Assembly: GCF_008704395.1 (NCBI RefSeq)
Contig: NZ_CP023695.1
Span: 1,612,001-1,676,000, forward strand
Direction of reading: 5' to 3'
Source of the DNA: Streptomyces alboniger
Lineage (GTDB): Bacteria > Actinomycetota > Actinomycetes > Streptomycetales > Streptomycetaceae
Length of the DNA: 64,000 nt
Part shown: piece by piece, positions 43,697 to 51,788 of the stretch
Numbering within the stretch: position 1 is the first letter of the stretch
Layout: every line of letters starts with the position of its first letter
Program-made: the position numbers and the translations under genes
The notes under the pieces: model-generated
Database searches by the model: none
Told to the model about the DNA's origin: nothing
The model's input: only the letters and a program-made list of their open reading frames with translations

Positions 43697-44146
43697 GGCC
43701 GCCACGGTAGGCGGCGCGACACCGCCGCGGAAGGCCGGGGCCGGGCACCAAGCGTCACGGATACCTCTCCGGTCACGCTTTTGTCACAGGATCACGACGC
43801 GCGTTTCGGTCGAACTCCGTCACACGTATGGGCGGTTCCGTACGTGTAACGGTGTAATTCACGGATGACTTCGGGACGCCGAGAGGACTCCACGGCAACT
43901 GCCTGAATTGCCCGCACCGAATAGCCTCTCGCCCCCTTTACGCAGCCTCCGCATTTCGGAATCCAGGCCCCCTCCACCGGTGGTGACGGCGCATAGGGAA
44001 TTCACGGTTCCGGCCCGGCGCCCCGTGCGCCGCCCGTCCGGAAGCGGCGTACGCCCCCTGTCGGAGTCGGCACCGACGCGCGCATGATGGCGTGAGCTTC
44101 GAGCGGACTTCGGCGGGCCCGGCACGCGATGGCGAAGGGGCAGGGG
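43697..44146. other. Divergent non-coding region before ctaD
   Basis: About 450 bp without a supported gene. It holds the inverted repeat at 43822-43847 and GTCAC-rich segments near 43750-43790. A 61-codon reverse frame (43792-43977) has poor codon bias and no ribosome-binding site, so I left it out. Confidence 0.55.
43822..43847. promoter_or_regulatory. Inverted repeat, possible operator
   Basis: ACACGTA and TACGTGT are perfect 7-bp arms separated by 12 bp, in the region between the divergent I78 and ctaD genes. Confidence 0.4.
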
Positions 44147-45877
44147 ATGGGGACCGAGACGGTACGGGCGGTTCGGCGGCCGGGGCCGGAGCGGCGGCGC
44201 GGCCGGGTGGTGGTGGAGTGGCTGACCACCACGGACCACAAGAAGATCGGCCACCTCTACCTCATCACGTCGTTCGTCTTCTTCCTCGCCGCCGGTCTGA
44301 TGGCCCTGATGATGCGGGCCGAACTGGCCCGCCCCGGACTCCAGCTGATGAGCAACGAGGAGTTCAACCAGGCCTTCACCATGCACGGCACGATCATGCT
44401 GCTGCTCTTCGCGACGCCGACGTTCGCGGGGTTCGCCAACGAGATCATGCCGCTCCAGATCGGCTCGCCGGACGTCGCCTTCCCGCGGCTGAACATGCTC
44501 TCGTACTGGCTGTTCCTCTTCGGCGGCCTCATGGTGCTCGGCTCGCTGCTCGTGCCGAGCGGTCCCGCGGCCTTCGGCTGGTTCGCGTACGCCCCGCTCA
44601 ACAGTCTGGAGCGGTCTCCGGGCATCGGAGCCGACCTGTGGATCATGGGGCTCGCGCTCTCCGGTTTCGGCACGATCCTCGGCGCGGTCAACTTCCTGAC
44701 GACCATCATCGGGATGCGCGCACCCGGGATGACGATGTTCCGGATGCCCATCTTCACCTGGAACGTGCTGTTCACCTCGATCCTGGTGCTGATCGCGTTC
44801 CCCGTGCTGGCCGCCGCGCTGCTCGTCCTGGAGGCGGACCGGCGCTTCCACTCGCTCGTCTTCGCCTCGGAGAACGGGGGCGCGCTGCTGTGGCAGCACC
44901 TCTTCTGGTTCTTCGGGCACCCCGAGGTGTACATCATCGCTCTGCCGTTCTTCGGCATCGTCACGGAGATCATCCCGGTCTTCAGCCGCAAACCGATGTT
45001 CGGCTATCTGCCGCTGGTCGGCGCGACGATGGCCATCACCGGCCTGTCCGTGGTCGTGTGGGCGCACCACATGTTCGCGACGGGCGCGGTCCTGCTGCCC
45101 TTCTTCTCGTTCGTGTCGTTCCTCATCGCGGTCCCGACGGGCGTGAAGTTCTTCAACTGGACGGGCACGATGCTCAGGGGCTCGCTGTCCTTCGAGACGC
45201 CGATGCTGTGGGCGGTCGGGTTCCTGGTGAGCTTCCTGTTCGGCGGCCTCACGGGCGTCATCCTGGCCTCGCCGCCGCTCGACTTCCACGTCACCGACTC
45301 GTACTTCGTCGTCGCTCACTTCCACTACGTCGTGTTCGGCACCGTCGTCTTCGCGACCTTCGGCGGCTTCTTCTTCTGGTGGCCGAAACTGACGGGCAAG
45401 ATGCTCGACGAACGCCTCGGCAAGATCCAGTTCTGGACGCTCTTCGTGGGGTTCCACACCACCTTCCTCGTTCAGCACTGGCTGGGCGCCGAGGGGATGC
45501 CGCGCCGCTACGCCGACTATCTGGCAGCCGACGGCTTCACGGTCCTCAACACCGTCTCGACCATCGGGGCGTTCCTGCTCGGCCTGTCCACCCTGCCGTT
45601 CCTCTACAACGTCTGGAAGACCGCCAAGTACGGCGAGAAGGTCGAGGTCGACGACCCCTGGGGGTTCGGCCGCTCCCTGGAGTGGGCGACCTCCTGCCCG
45701 CCACCGCGCCACAACTTCCGCACACTGCCCCGGATCCGTTCCGAGTCACCGGCCTTCGACCTGCACCATCCCCAGTACGCGGCGTTCACGGAGTGGGAGA
45801 CGGACCGGCCCCCCGAGGATCCGCAGACGGAACACCCCGGTCCAGGGCCCGGCTCAGGAGGTCCCGGGACTCCCTGA
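44147..45877 (+). CDS. ctaD: Cytochrome c oxidase subunit I (aa3-type), stand-alone copy
   Basis: A 576-residue CtaD. The haem a ligand is in FTMHGTIM. The CuB-site HPEVYI with the cross-linked His-Tyr, WAHHMF and the haem a3/a pair in [10 protein letters not shown] are all present, as is the K-channel region, so it looks active. I chose ATG 44147 because GAAGGGGCAGGGG precedes it; ATG 44129 is possible. No ctaC, ctaE or qcr gene is near, so this is a second copy separate from the usual operon. Its 3' end overlaps the WYL regulator gene by 92 bp on the opposite strand. Confidence 0.92.
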   Translation: MGTETVRAVRRPGPERRRGRVVVEWLTTTDHKKIGHLYLITSFVFFLAAGLMALMMRAELARPGLQLMSNEEFNQAFTMHGTIMLLLFATPTFAGFANEIMPLQIGSPDVAFPRLNMLSYWLFLFGGLMVLGSLLVPSGPAAFGWFAYAPLNSLERSPGIGADLWIMGLALSGFGTILGAVNFLTTIIGMRAPGMTMFRMPIFTWNVLFTSILVLIAFPVLAAALLVLEADRRFHSLVFASENGGALLWQHLFWFFGHPEVYIIALPFFGIVTEIIPVFSRKPMFGYLPLVGATMAITGLSVVVWAHHMFATGAVLLPFFSFVSFLIAVPTGVKFFNWTGTMLRGSLSFETPMLWAVGFLVSFLFGGLTGVILASPPLDFHVTDSYFVVAHFHYVVFGTVVFATFGGFFFWWPKLTGKMLDERLGKIQFWTLFVGFHTTFLVQHWLGAEGMPRRYADYLAADGFTVLNTVSTIGAFLLGLSTLPFLYNVWKTAKYGEKVEVDDPWGFGRSLEWATSCPPPRHNFRTLPRIRSESPAFDLHHPQYAAFTEWETDRPPEDPQTEHPGPGPGSGGPGTP

Positions 45878-46796
45878 TCCGGTCGGCGAGCCGGGCGGGC
45901 TCCAAGACCTCGAACTCGAAGCCCATGAACATCACGTGGAACACCATCACGTCCAGGCTCGGCGCTCCCGTGCGCAGCAGGCAGCTCCGCGCGGTCTCGG
46001 CCTCCAGGGTGCCGTCGCTCGGGGTGATCCGCTGGGCAGCCTCCTCCAGCGGCACGAGCAGCCGGACCACGGCCTGCGCGGCGTGCGCGCGCGTGGAGAC
46101 GCCCTGCGACACGTACGAGGCCAGGTCGTCGGCCGGCGGGGTGCGCGGGGCGAAGCGCGGCCCGTGCGGCGGCCTCGGCGTGAGGCGGTCCACGCGGAAC
46201 GTACGCCAGTCCTCGCGGTCCAGGTCCCACGCCACGAGGTACCAGCGGCGCTCGGTGCACACCAGCCGGTGCGGCTCGACGACGCGGCGGCTCGAACTGC
46301 CCTCATGGTCGCGGTAGTCGAAGCGCAGCCGCTCCGCGTCCCGGCAGACGCCGGCGAGTTCGGTCAGGACGGCGGGGTCCACCCCCTGCTGCCGCGGGGC
46401 GCGGAGCATGGGCACGGTGAAGGCGTTGAGGGCCCCGACGCGGCGCCGCAGCCTGCCCGGCAGCACCTGCTCCAGCTTGGTGAGCGCGCGTACGGAGGTC
46501 TCGCCGATGCCCTCGATGCCCTGCCCCGCGGCGGTACGCAGGCCCACGGCGACCGCGACCGCCTCGTCGTCGTCCAGGAGCAGCGGCGGCAGTTCGGCAC
46601 CCGCGCCGAGCTGGTAGCCGCCGCCGGTGCCGGGGCTTGCGTTCACGGGATAGCCCAGCTCGCGCAGCCGGTCCACGTCACGGCGGACCGTGCGCGGTGT
46701 GACGCCGAGCCGGTCGGCGAGGTCCGCGCCGGACCAGTCGCGGTGGGCCTGCAACAGGGAGAGCAGGCGGAGCAGTCGTGCGGAGGTCTCCAGCAT
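45786..46796 (-). CDS. WYL-domain HTH transcriptional regulator
   Basis: A 336-residue regulator. The N-terminal helix-turn-helix ([20 protein letters not shown], then [10 protein letters not shown]) is typical of the DeoR-like/HTH_11 type. The WYL domain begins about residue 145, with [21 protein letters not shown], followed by a WCX-type C-terminal domain. WYL regulators sense small or nucleic-acid ligands. The target is unknown. Its end runs 92 bp into the 3' end of ctaD, antisense. Confidence 0.88.
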   Translation of the reverse strand: MLETSARLLRLLSLLQAHRDWSGADLADRLGVTPRTVRRDVDRLRELGYPVNASPGTGGGYQLGAGAELPPLLLDDDEAVAVAVGLRTAAGQGIEGIGETSVRALTKLEQVLPGRLRRRVGALNAFTVPMLRAPRQQGVDPAVLTELAGVCRDAERLRFDYRDHEGSSSRRVVEPHRLVCTERRWYLVAWDLDREDWRTFRVDRLTPRPPHGPRFAPRTPPADDLASYVSQGVSTRAHAAQAVVRLLVPLEEAAQRITPSDGTLEAETARSCLLRTGAPSLDVMVFHVMFMGFEFEVLEPARLADRIRESRDLLSRALDRGVPSADPRGAGPSPTP

Positions 46797-46892
46797 GGAC
46801 GTGATTGTGCCCCGGCTTGAGGACAGGGACGGTCCGCGACCGGAGGCCCGGTCCCGGCGCGGACTCGTCCGCCCCTCACGGGGTGCCTGCGC

Positions 46893-47750
46893 CTAGACCG
46901 CGCGGACGCGGACGGCCAGGTCGTTGTCGTACGTGTAGTACGGGCCGACCTCGACCGCCCCGTGCGGGGTCTCGCGGCGCGTCACCGGATACGTGAAGAT
47001 CGTCTTCTTGTCCGGGATGTCGTCCAGGAGCCGGGCCAGGCGTACCCGCGGCCCGCTCTCGCCCGCCGGGCGCAGCCACAGGTCCCAGGGTCCCGGGCCG
47101 CTGTCGGCGAGCGGCCCCTGGTGCAGCCCGAAGGTGAAGTCCGGTCCTTCGGCGGTGACTTCGGCCCGATGGACGAGGCCGGGCTCTTCGCGCCGGACGG
47201 CCTCGGCGAACGCGGCGTCGGTCAGCGCGGTGCCGTAGAGCCGGCCGTGCACATTCAGGGCCCCGTCCGCCAGGTCGAGTTCGCCCGCCTCGGCGTGCGG
47301 CGCCCGCAGCCAGCTGCGCACCGAGAGGTTGCCCTGCTTCGTCGCGTACGGGATGCGCACCGCGACATGCCCGCGGCTGCCGCTCGGCGCGCGGTCGACC
47401 AGCGAGCGCAGGTCGTTCACGCCCGGCATAAGACGGCGCGGCTCACCGCCCGCCACCTGCGCGTACGCGTTCCAGCGGCCCTCGGGCAGCTCGACGCTGC
47501 TGGGCAGCGCGGCCCGCAGCCGCCCGTCGGCCGACGGGGAGAGCGGCAGCCGGACGTAGTCCTCGGCGGATTCGGCGTCGCGGCGGCGCAGCAGCAGATG
47601 GGCCGCGTCCGTCTCGGTCCCGCCGGGGTCCGTCACGTCGAAGGTGAGGCCCCCGGCGGAGTCGGCGACACAGTCGGCGCGCGGAGCCGAGGACGCCTGC
47701 CGGTCGTCCCCGGTGTCCGACGCGGGCTGCGAGGTGGCCGAGGCCGTCAT
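46893..47750 (-). CDS. Hypothetical protein coupled to a glycosyltransferase
   Basis: A 285-residue soluble protein with beta-rich repeats (HLLLRRRDAESAEDYVRLPL, WNAYAQVAGGEPRRL and similar). It resembles the transferase-associated beta-sandwich proteins found with teichuronic- or galactosyl-type glycosyltransferases in Streptomyces; I cannot name a family. Its ATG overlaps the glycosyltransferase stop (ATGA at 47747-47750), so both act together, perhaps in a wall-polymer pathway. Confidence 0.7.
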   Translation of the reverse strand: MTASATSQPASDTGDDRQASSAPRADCVADSAGGLTFDVTDPGGTETDAAHLLLRRRDAESAEDYVRLPLSPSADGRLRAALPSSVELPEGRWNAYAQVAGGEPRRLMPGVNDLRSLVDRAPSGSRGHVAVRIPYATKQGNLSVRSWLRAPHAEAGELDLADGALNVHGRLYGTALTDAAFAEAVRREEPGLVHRAEVTAEGPDFTFGLHQGPLADSGPGPWDLWLRPAGESGPRVRLARLLDDIPDKKTIFTYPVTRRETPHGAVEVGPYYTYDNDLAVRVRAV

Positions 47751-49009
47751 GCGGTCGATCCCTTCGTCTCTACGCGTCCGAGATCCCGCACCGCGTACGC
47801 ACCGCCGAGCAGCGCGCCGCGGGTGCGGTGCAGGGTGCCGCGCACGCGGCCCCCGAGCGAACTCCCGCGGGTGAGCATCCCGGAGAACATCGCGTCGTAC
47901 CGCTCGGCGATGCGGACCGGGTCGAAGCGCTCGGAGTCGTGGAGCGCGGCGTCCGCCATCCGGTGCCGGAGCGAGTCGTTGTTGATCAGTTCGAGCAGTC
48001 CGCCGGCGATGGCGTCGGGGTTGCCGACCTCGACGAGGCGGCCGTCGACGCCGTTGTCGATGATCTCCCCCGGGCCGTGCGGGCAGTCGGTGGCGACGAC
48101 GGGCAGCCCGCAGCGCATCGCCTCGACGATCGTCATGCCGAAGGACTCCAGGCTGGAGGTGACGGCGGCGATGGAGCCCTTGGCCCACTCGGGCTCGATG
48201 GGGTGGGCGGGGCCCATGAGGAAGACGTGATTGTAGAGACCGAGTTCGTCGATCAGGGCGCGCAGCTTCTCCTTCTGCCTGCCGCTGCCGTAGATCCGCA
48301 GCCGCCAGTCGGGGCGCTCGCGCCGCACCTTGTCGAACGCCCTGATCAGCAGGTCGTACCGCTTGACCGGCGCGAGCCTGCCGGCTGCGACGACCCACTT
48401 GTGGGAGCCGTCGGCGGGCTCTATGCCGGGCGCGGGTACGGGGTTGGGCAACGCCTGCACATGGACGCCGGGCAGCCGCATCTTGCGGGAGTAGGCGCGC
48501 GCGTCGGCCTCGGTCGTCGTGGTGAGGACGTCGAGGCGGGGGTAGACGCTGCGCAGCTGGCGGCGGAGTTCCTTGGAGTGGCTGTCCAGTGTCAGGTGCT
48601 CCTGGCCGACGCGCAGGGGGCCGCGCGCGGTCTGGCGGGCGACGTGCACGTTGAGCCCGGGACGGGTGCCGACGACGACGTCCGCGTCGAGCGCCGCGAG
48701 GTGGGCGGCGATACGCCGGTCGGTGAGGGCGCTGTACTGGTGGTAGCGGCCCTCGGCGCTCGGAAAGGTCCTGGCCCGGCGCAGATGCTCGGGGTCCTCG
48801 CCCTCGTAGCCCGGCGTGCCCTTGCGCGTGTCCACGAGGTGGCTCAGACGCACGCGCTGGTCAGGCGCGAACACCGGCTCGTCGCGGTGCCGGAACACGG
48901 AGACGATCTCGACGTCGTGCTGCTGGGCCAGTGTGTTCGCCAGGTTGTACGTCGTCCGGATCGTCCCTCCGATCCCGTACGCGTTGTGTATCAGGAAAGA
49001 GATGTGCAT
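47747..49009 (-). CDS. GT4-family glycosyltransferase
   Basis: A 420-residue GT-B glycosyltransferase. The N-terminal domain begins ISFLIHNAYGIGGTIRTTYN (acceptor side). The C-terminal nucleotide-sugar domain has VVAAGRLAPVKRYDLLIRAF, then SSLESFGMTIVEAMRCGLPV (the E-x7-E motif). It is similar to retaining enzymes of capsule and wall-polymer synthesis. No membrane helix is present, so it works at the inner face of the membrane. The sugar is not predictable from sequence. Confidence 0.88.
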   Translation of the reverse strand: MHISFLIHNAYGIGGTIRTTYNLANTLAQQHDVEIVSVFRHRDEPVFAPDQRVRLSHLVDTRKGTPGYEGEDPEHLRRARTFPSAEGRYHQYSALTDRRIAAHLAALDADVVVGTRPGLNVHVARQTARGPLRVGQEHLTLDSHSKELRRQLRSVYPRLDVLTTTTEADARAYSRKMRLPGVHVQALPNPVPAPGIEPADGSHKWVVAAGRLAPVKRYDLLIRAFDKVRRERPDWRLRIYGSGRQKEKLRALIDELGLYNHVFLMGPAHPIEPEWAKGSIAAVTSSLESFGMTIVEAMRCGLPVVATDCPHGPGEIIDNGVDGRLVEVGNPDAIAGGLLELINNDSLRHRMADAALHDSERFDPVRIAERYDAMFSGMLTRGSSLGGRVRGTLHRTRGALLGGAYAVRDLGRVETKGSTA

Positions 49010-49171
49010 GCGTCCCCGTATCCCGCGTTTCCGTGCGGACAGTCCCCCTCGTCCGCCTACCGCAGGGTTAGACGGGGATTCCTGGCCAAAGGTTGGGTGT
49101 CATCACCATCCTGTTTTGGAAGAGATACGCGATCGAAAGCCAGAACGGGAACTTTTCCGCGCCCTCGGGCA

Positions 49172-50497
49172 TCAAGGCTGGTAGGCGAGCTGGGGCACGT
49201 CGAAGCAGTTGTCGGTCATATCTCCCCCTTGGGTGACCCAGCCCTTCCCGTCCCGCCAGCGGGCCACCGACACACACGTCCTGCGGCTCCCCGGAGGTTC
49301 GGCCCGCTCCTCGAAGGTGACGGGAAGCAGCAGCCCGCGCGCCGAGTACGGCTCATTCCGGTTCATGAAGGCGTCCACGCACGCGCGCGTGACGTCTCCG
49401 TCCCCGCGCAGGCAGGAGGTCGCCGCGTCGGTGAACCACATGGCGGCGGCCCACCCCTCCAGCTGCCATTGGGAGAGCGCCTTCCCCTTGCCCGCGTCCA
49501 TGGCGTCCGCGTCCATGGCGGCGCGGAACTCGCGTACCGCCGGGTGCCCGGTGTCCTCGTAGTTCCTGCTCGACCCGGTGGCCCACAGGGCGTTGCGGCA
49601 GCGCGGTGCGTCCTTGTAGTCGTCGCCGACGGCCGAGGTCCAGTTCTGTACGTGGGTGACCTTGGCGGTGACCTCGGCCCCGACGGCGTCCATCGCCTCG
49701 CACAGCTGGGCGTTGCCGTGCACGTCCAGCGCGTCGAAGACCAGGTCGGCGCCCTGCTCCTTCATGTCGGCGGCCGCGGCGCGGAAGTTGGGCAGCGCGA
49801 AGTCGACCTGCTCGGTGACCACCTTGTAGCCCTCCGCCTTCAGGCCCCGGGTGACGAGCCGGGCGTACGCGGCGGACGCGGCCTGGTTGTAGGAGACGAC
49901 GGCGGCGGTCCGCGCGCCCTGCTCCCGCTTGAAGTAGCGGTAGACCTCGGTGCCGCCGTAGAGCTTGCCGTCCCAGCCCGGCTTCCCGTTCCGCGGGGCG
50001 AGGCTGCCGTAGATCCCGTACAGGTGCGGATACGTGTCGTACGCGGCCCCGATCGGCTGCCCGCCGATGTCGGGCACGCGCGCGCGGGAGACCCGGGAGG
50101 CTCCCGCGTAGTCCAGGGAGGCGGTGGCGACGAGCGCGACGACCTCGTCCTGCTCGACGAGGTCGCGCACGCAGTCGTTGTTGCCGACGCCGCTGCCGCC
50201 GTCGTCGCAGGTACGCACCTCCACCCGGCGTCCCTGGAGGCCACCGCGCGCGTTCAGACGGTCGAAGTAGGCCTTGGCCCCGTCGCGCGGCCCGGTGAAC
50301 GCGGCGCCGCCGACCGGGCTGGTCGCGCTGGTGATGATGCCGACCCTGACCGGCGCTCCGCCGGTGGTGGCGGGTGCCGTGCCGCGCCGTTCGAAGTCGC
50401 TCTCGGGCAGCCGGCTCCCGCAGGCCGCGCTCGCCGCGCCCGCCACCAGGAGCGCGGCGACGAGCAGTGCCTCAGCAGCCCGGACCGGGCGACGCAT
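49172..50497 (-). CDS. LivJ-like ABC substrate-binding lipoprotein
   Basis: A 441-residue lipoprotein with a hydrophobic leader and lipobox (GAASAAC) near residue 26. The type-1 periplasmic binding fold follows: RVGIITSATSPVGGAAFTGP, AYFDRLNARGGLQGRRVEV and CDDGGSGVGNNDCVRDLVEQ. Extra Cys pairs may form disulfides. It should feed the LivHMG/LivF transporter encoded 1.3 kb away on the opposite strand. The substrate could be a branched amino acid, amide or urea-type compound. Confidence 0.85.
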   Translation of the reverse strand: MRRPVRAAEALLVAALLVAGAASAACGSRLPESDFERRGTAPATTGGAPVRVGIITSATSPVGGAAFTGPRDGAKAYFDRLNARGGLQGRRVEVRTCDDGGSGVGNNDCVRDLVEQDEVVALVATASLDYAGASRVSRARVPDIGGQPIGAAYDTYPHLYGIYGSLAPRNGKPGWDGKLYGGTEVYRYFKREQGARTAAVVSYNQAASAAYARLVTRGLKAEGYKVVTEQVDFALPNFRAAAADMKEQGADLVFDALDVHGNAQLCEAMDAVGAEVTAKVTHVQNWTSAVGDDYKDAPRCRNALWATGSSRNYEDTGHPAVREFRAAMDADAMDAGKGKALSQWQLEGWAAAMWFTDAATSCLRGDGDVTRACVDAFMNRNEPYSARGLLLPVTFEERAEPPGSRRTCVSVARWRDGKGWVTQGGDMTDNCFDVPQLAYQP

Positions 50498-51077
50498 TCC
50501 CGCTCAGCTTCACCAGCGCGCAGAGGGTCTTGACGGACACCTTCCAGGTGTCGTCCTGGTTGACGGCCGTTCCGGAGGCGTCGGGCAGCGCGGTGGCGCC
50601 CTTCAGGGTCAGCGCGTACGTGACGTCGGCCTCATCGGCCGCGGTGAACTCGACCTCGCCGACCTTCGCGGCGACCTGCTTGCCGCGCTCGTCGCCGCTG
50701 AAGCCTTCGAGGACGGCACGCATCTTGGGCCCGTTCTCCAGGACGGCTTCCTTGTCCTTCAGCGGGACCTCGGGGTCGAAGAACCTCTCCCAGTTCTTCC
50801 GCACTTCCTTCTCCGCGGCCGCCGGGTCTGCGGGCGCGGTGGCGCTGTCGTCCGCGGGCTCGGAGGACTTCTCCGTGGCGGACTTCTCCACGGAGGGCTC
50901 GGGCGGCGTACCGCTGTCCCCACCCCCGCTGTCGTCACCACAGGACACGGCGGCCGCAGCGAGCAGTACGAACGCGGCGGCCGCCAGCGCCGCGCCGCGC
51001 GCCCTGCCCCGCTCGCCGCGCACCCTTTCCCGCTCGCCGCGCACCCTTTCCCGCTTGGGGCTGCTCCCGAGAACCAT
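50472..51077 (-). CDS. Lipoprotein, low-molecular-weight antigen-like
   Basis: About 201 residues. A basic N-region with (R)ERVRGE repeats is followed by a hydrophobic core and lipobox (AAAVSC), then a Ser/Glu/Pro-rich linker and a C-terminal fold of about 110 residues (EKEVRKNWERFFDPEVPLKD, YALTLKGATALPD). That fold resembles NTF2-like/MTB12-type secreted antigens of actinobacteria. Its end overlaps the start of the binding-protein gene by 26 bp, so the two are co-transcribed and may act as partners at the membrane. Confidence 0.78.
   Translation of the reverse strand: MVLGSSPKRERVRGERERVRGERGRARGAALAAAAFVLLAAAAVSCGDDSGGGDSGTPPEPSVEKSATEKSSEPADDSATAPADPAAAEKEVRKNWERFFDPEVPLKDKEAVLENGPKMRAVLEGFSGDERGKQVAAKVGEVEFTAADEADVTYALTLKGATALPDASGTAVNQDDTWKVSVKTLCALVKLSGNASPGPGC
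51008..51049 (-). repeat. 21-bp tandem repeat in the lipoprotein signal region
   Basis: Two exact 21-bp units (51008-51028, 51029-51049) and a partial third, beginning CCCGCTCGCCGCGCAC. They encode the repeated RGERERV region ahead of the signal peptide core. Length is a multiple of three, so the frame is kept. Confidence 0.9.
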
Positions 51078-51184
51078 CTGGCTCACCACCGGTGTCGGTC
51101 CGGGCCCTCACGGCCCGGAGCTTTCAGGGTCGGCTTCCAGAGGGCATAGTGCAATCGATCGGCCGACATGGACAGAGCGCCGAC

Positions 51185-51784
51185 GTGACTGACGTGACCG
51201 ACGACGTGTCCCGGGGGGCCTCGATGCGGACGGCTCAGACAGCTCAGGCGGCGGACGCGTCCCACCCGCCCCGGCCCCGGACCGCGCATCCCGTCCTGTG
51301 GGCGGCCCTTGCGGCGCTCGCGGGCGGCGCGGTGCTCTGCGTGCTCGGCTGGTACGGCGTCTCCGGAGAGCGTTTCGCCGAGCGGCAGTTGCCCTATCTC
51401 GCCTCCTGCACGGTGCCGGGCGCCGCCCTGATCGTCGCGGGCGCGGTCCTGCTCACGCACGGCAGAAGCGCCCTGGCGGCGGCGCGCGTGGAGGAGTTGT
51501 ACGGCCTTCTCGTGGCGGCCGAACCCGCCATGTCCCCCGAGCGGTTGCGGGCCCCCGTGGCGTCGAGCGACGAACTCCTCACGGTCCCCGGCGGCACCCT
51601 GTGGCACCGCGCGGACTGCCCCCTGGCCGCGGACCGGCCGGAGGCGGCGCCCGCGGACGCCGTGATCCTGGCGCGGGGCACGCTCGCCCCCTGCCCCATC
51701 TGCGAACCCCCGCGCCCCGCAACACCCTCCGAGCCGCCCACCACCGGCCCGCCGACCGCCCCTGAGCCCGCCCCGGAGCGATGA
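51185..51784 (+). CDS. Small membrane protein of unknown function
   Basis: About 199 residues with two membrane helices (about 35-55 and 75-95). A soluble part then carries WHRADCPLAADRP and TLAPCPICEPP, two Cys pairs that may bind metal, and the C-terminus is Pro-rich. It is translated from GTG 51185 or, with a better ribosome-binding site, ATG 51224. It precedes the fused transporter gene by 4 bp, so they are an operon; it may assist the transporter. Confidence 0.65.
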   Translation: MTDVTDDVSRGASMRTAQTAQAADASHPPRPRTAHPVLWAALAALAGGAVLCVLGWYGVSGERFAERQLPYLASCTVPGAALIVAGAVLLTHGRSALAAARVEELYGLLVAAEPAMSPERLRAPVASSDELLTVPGGTLWHRADCPLAADRPEAAPADAVILARGTLAPCPICEPPRPATPSEPPTTGPPTAPEPAPER

Positions 51785-51788
51785 CCCG

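Noticed and set aside
43792..43977. 61-codon reverse frame upstream of ctaD
   Set aside because: Weak codon bias, no ribosome-binding site, covers the inverted repeat; more likely regulatory sequence.
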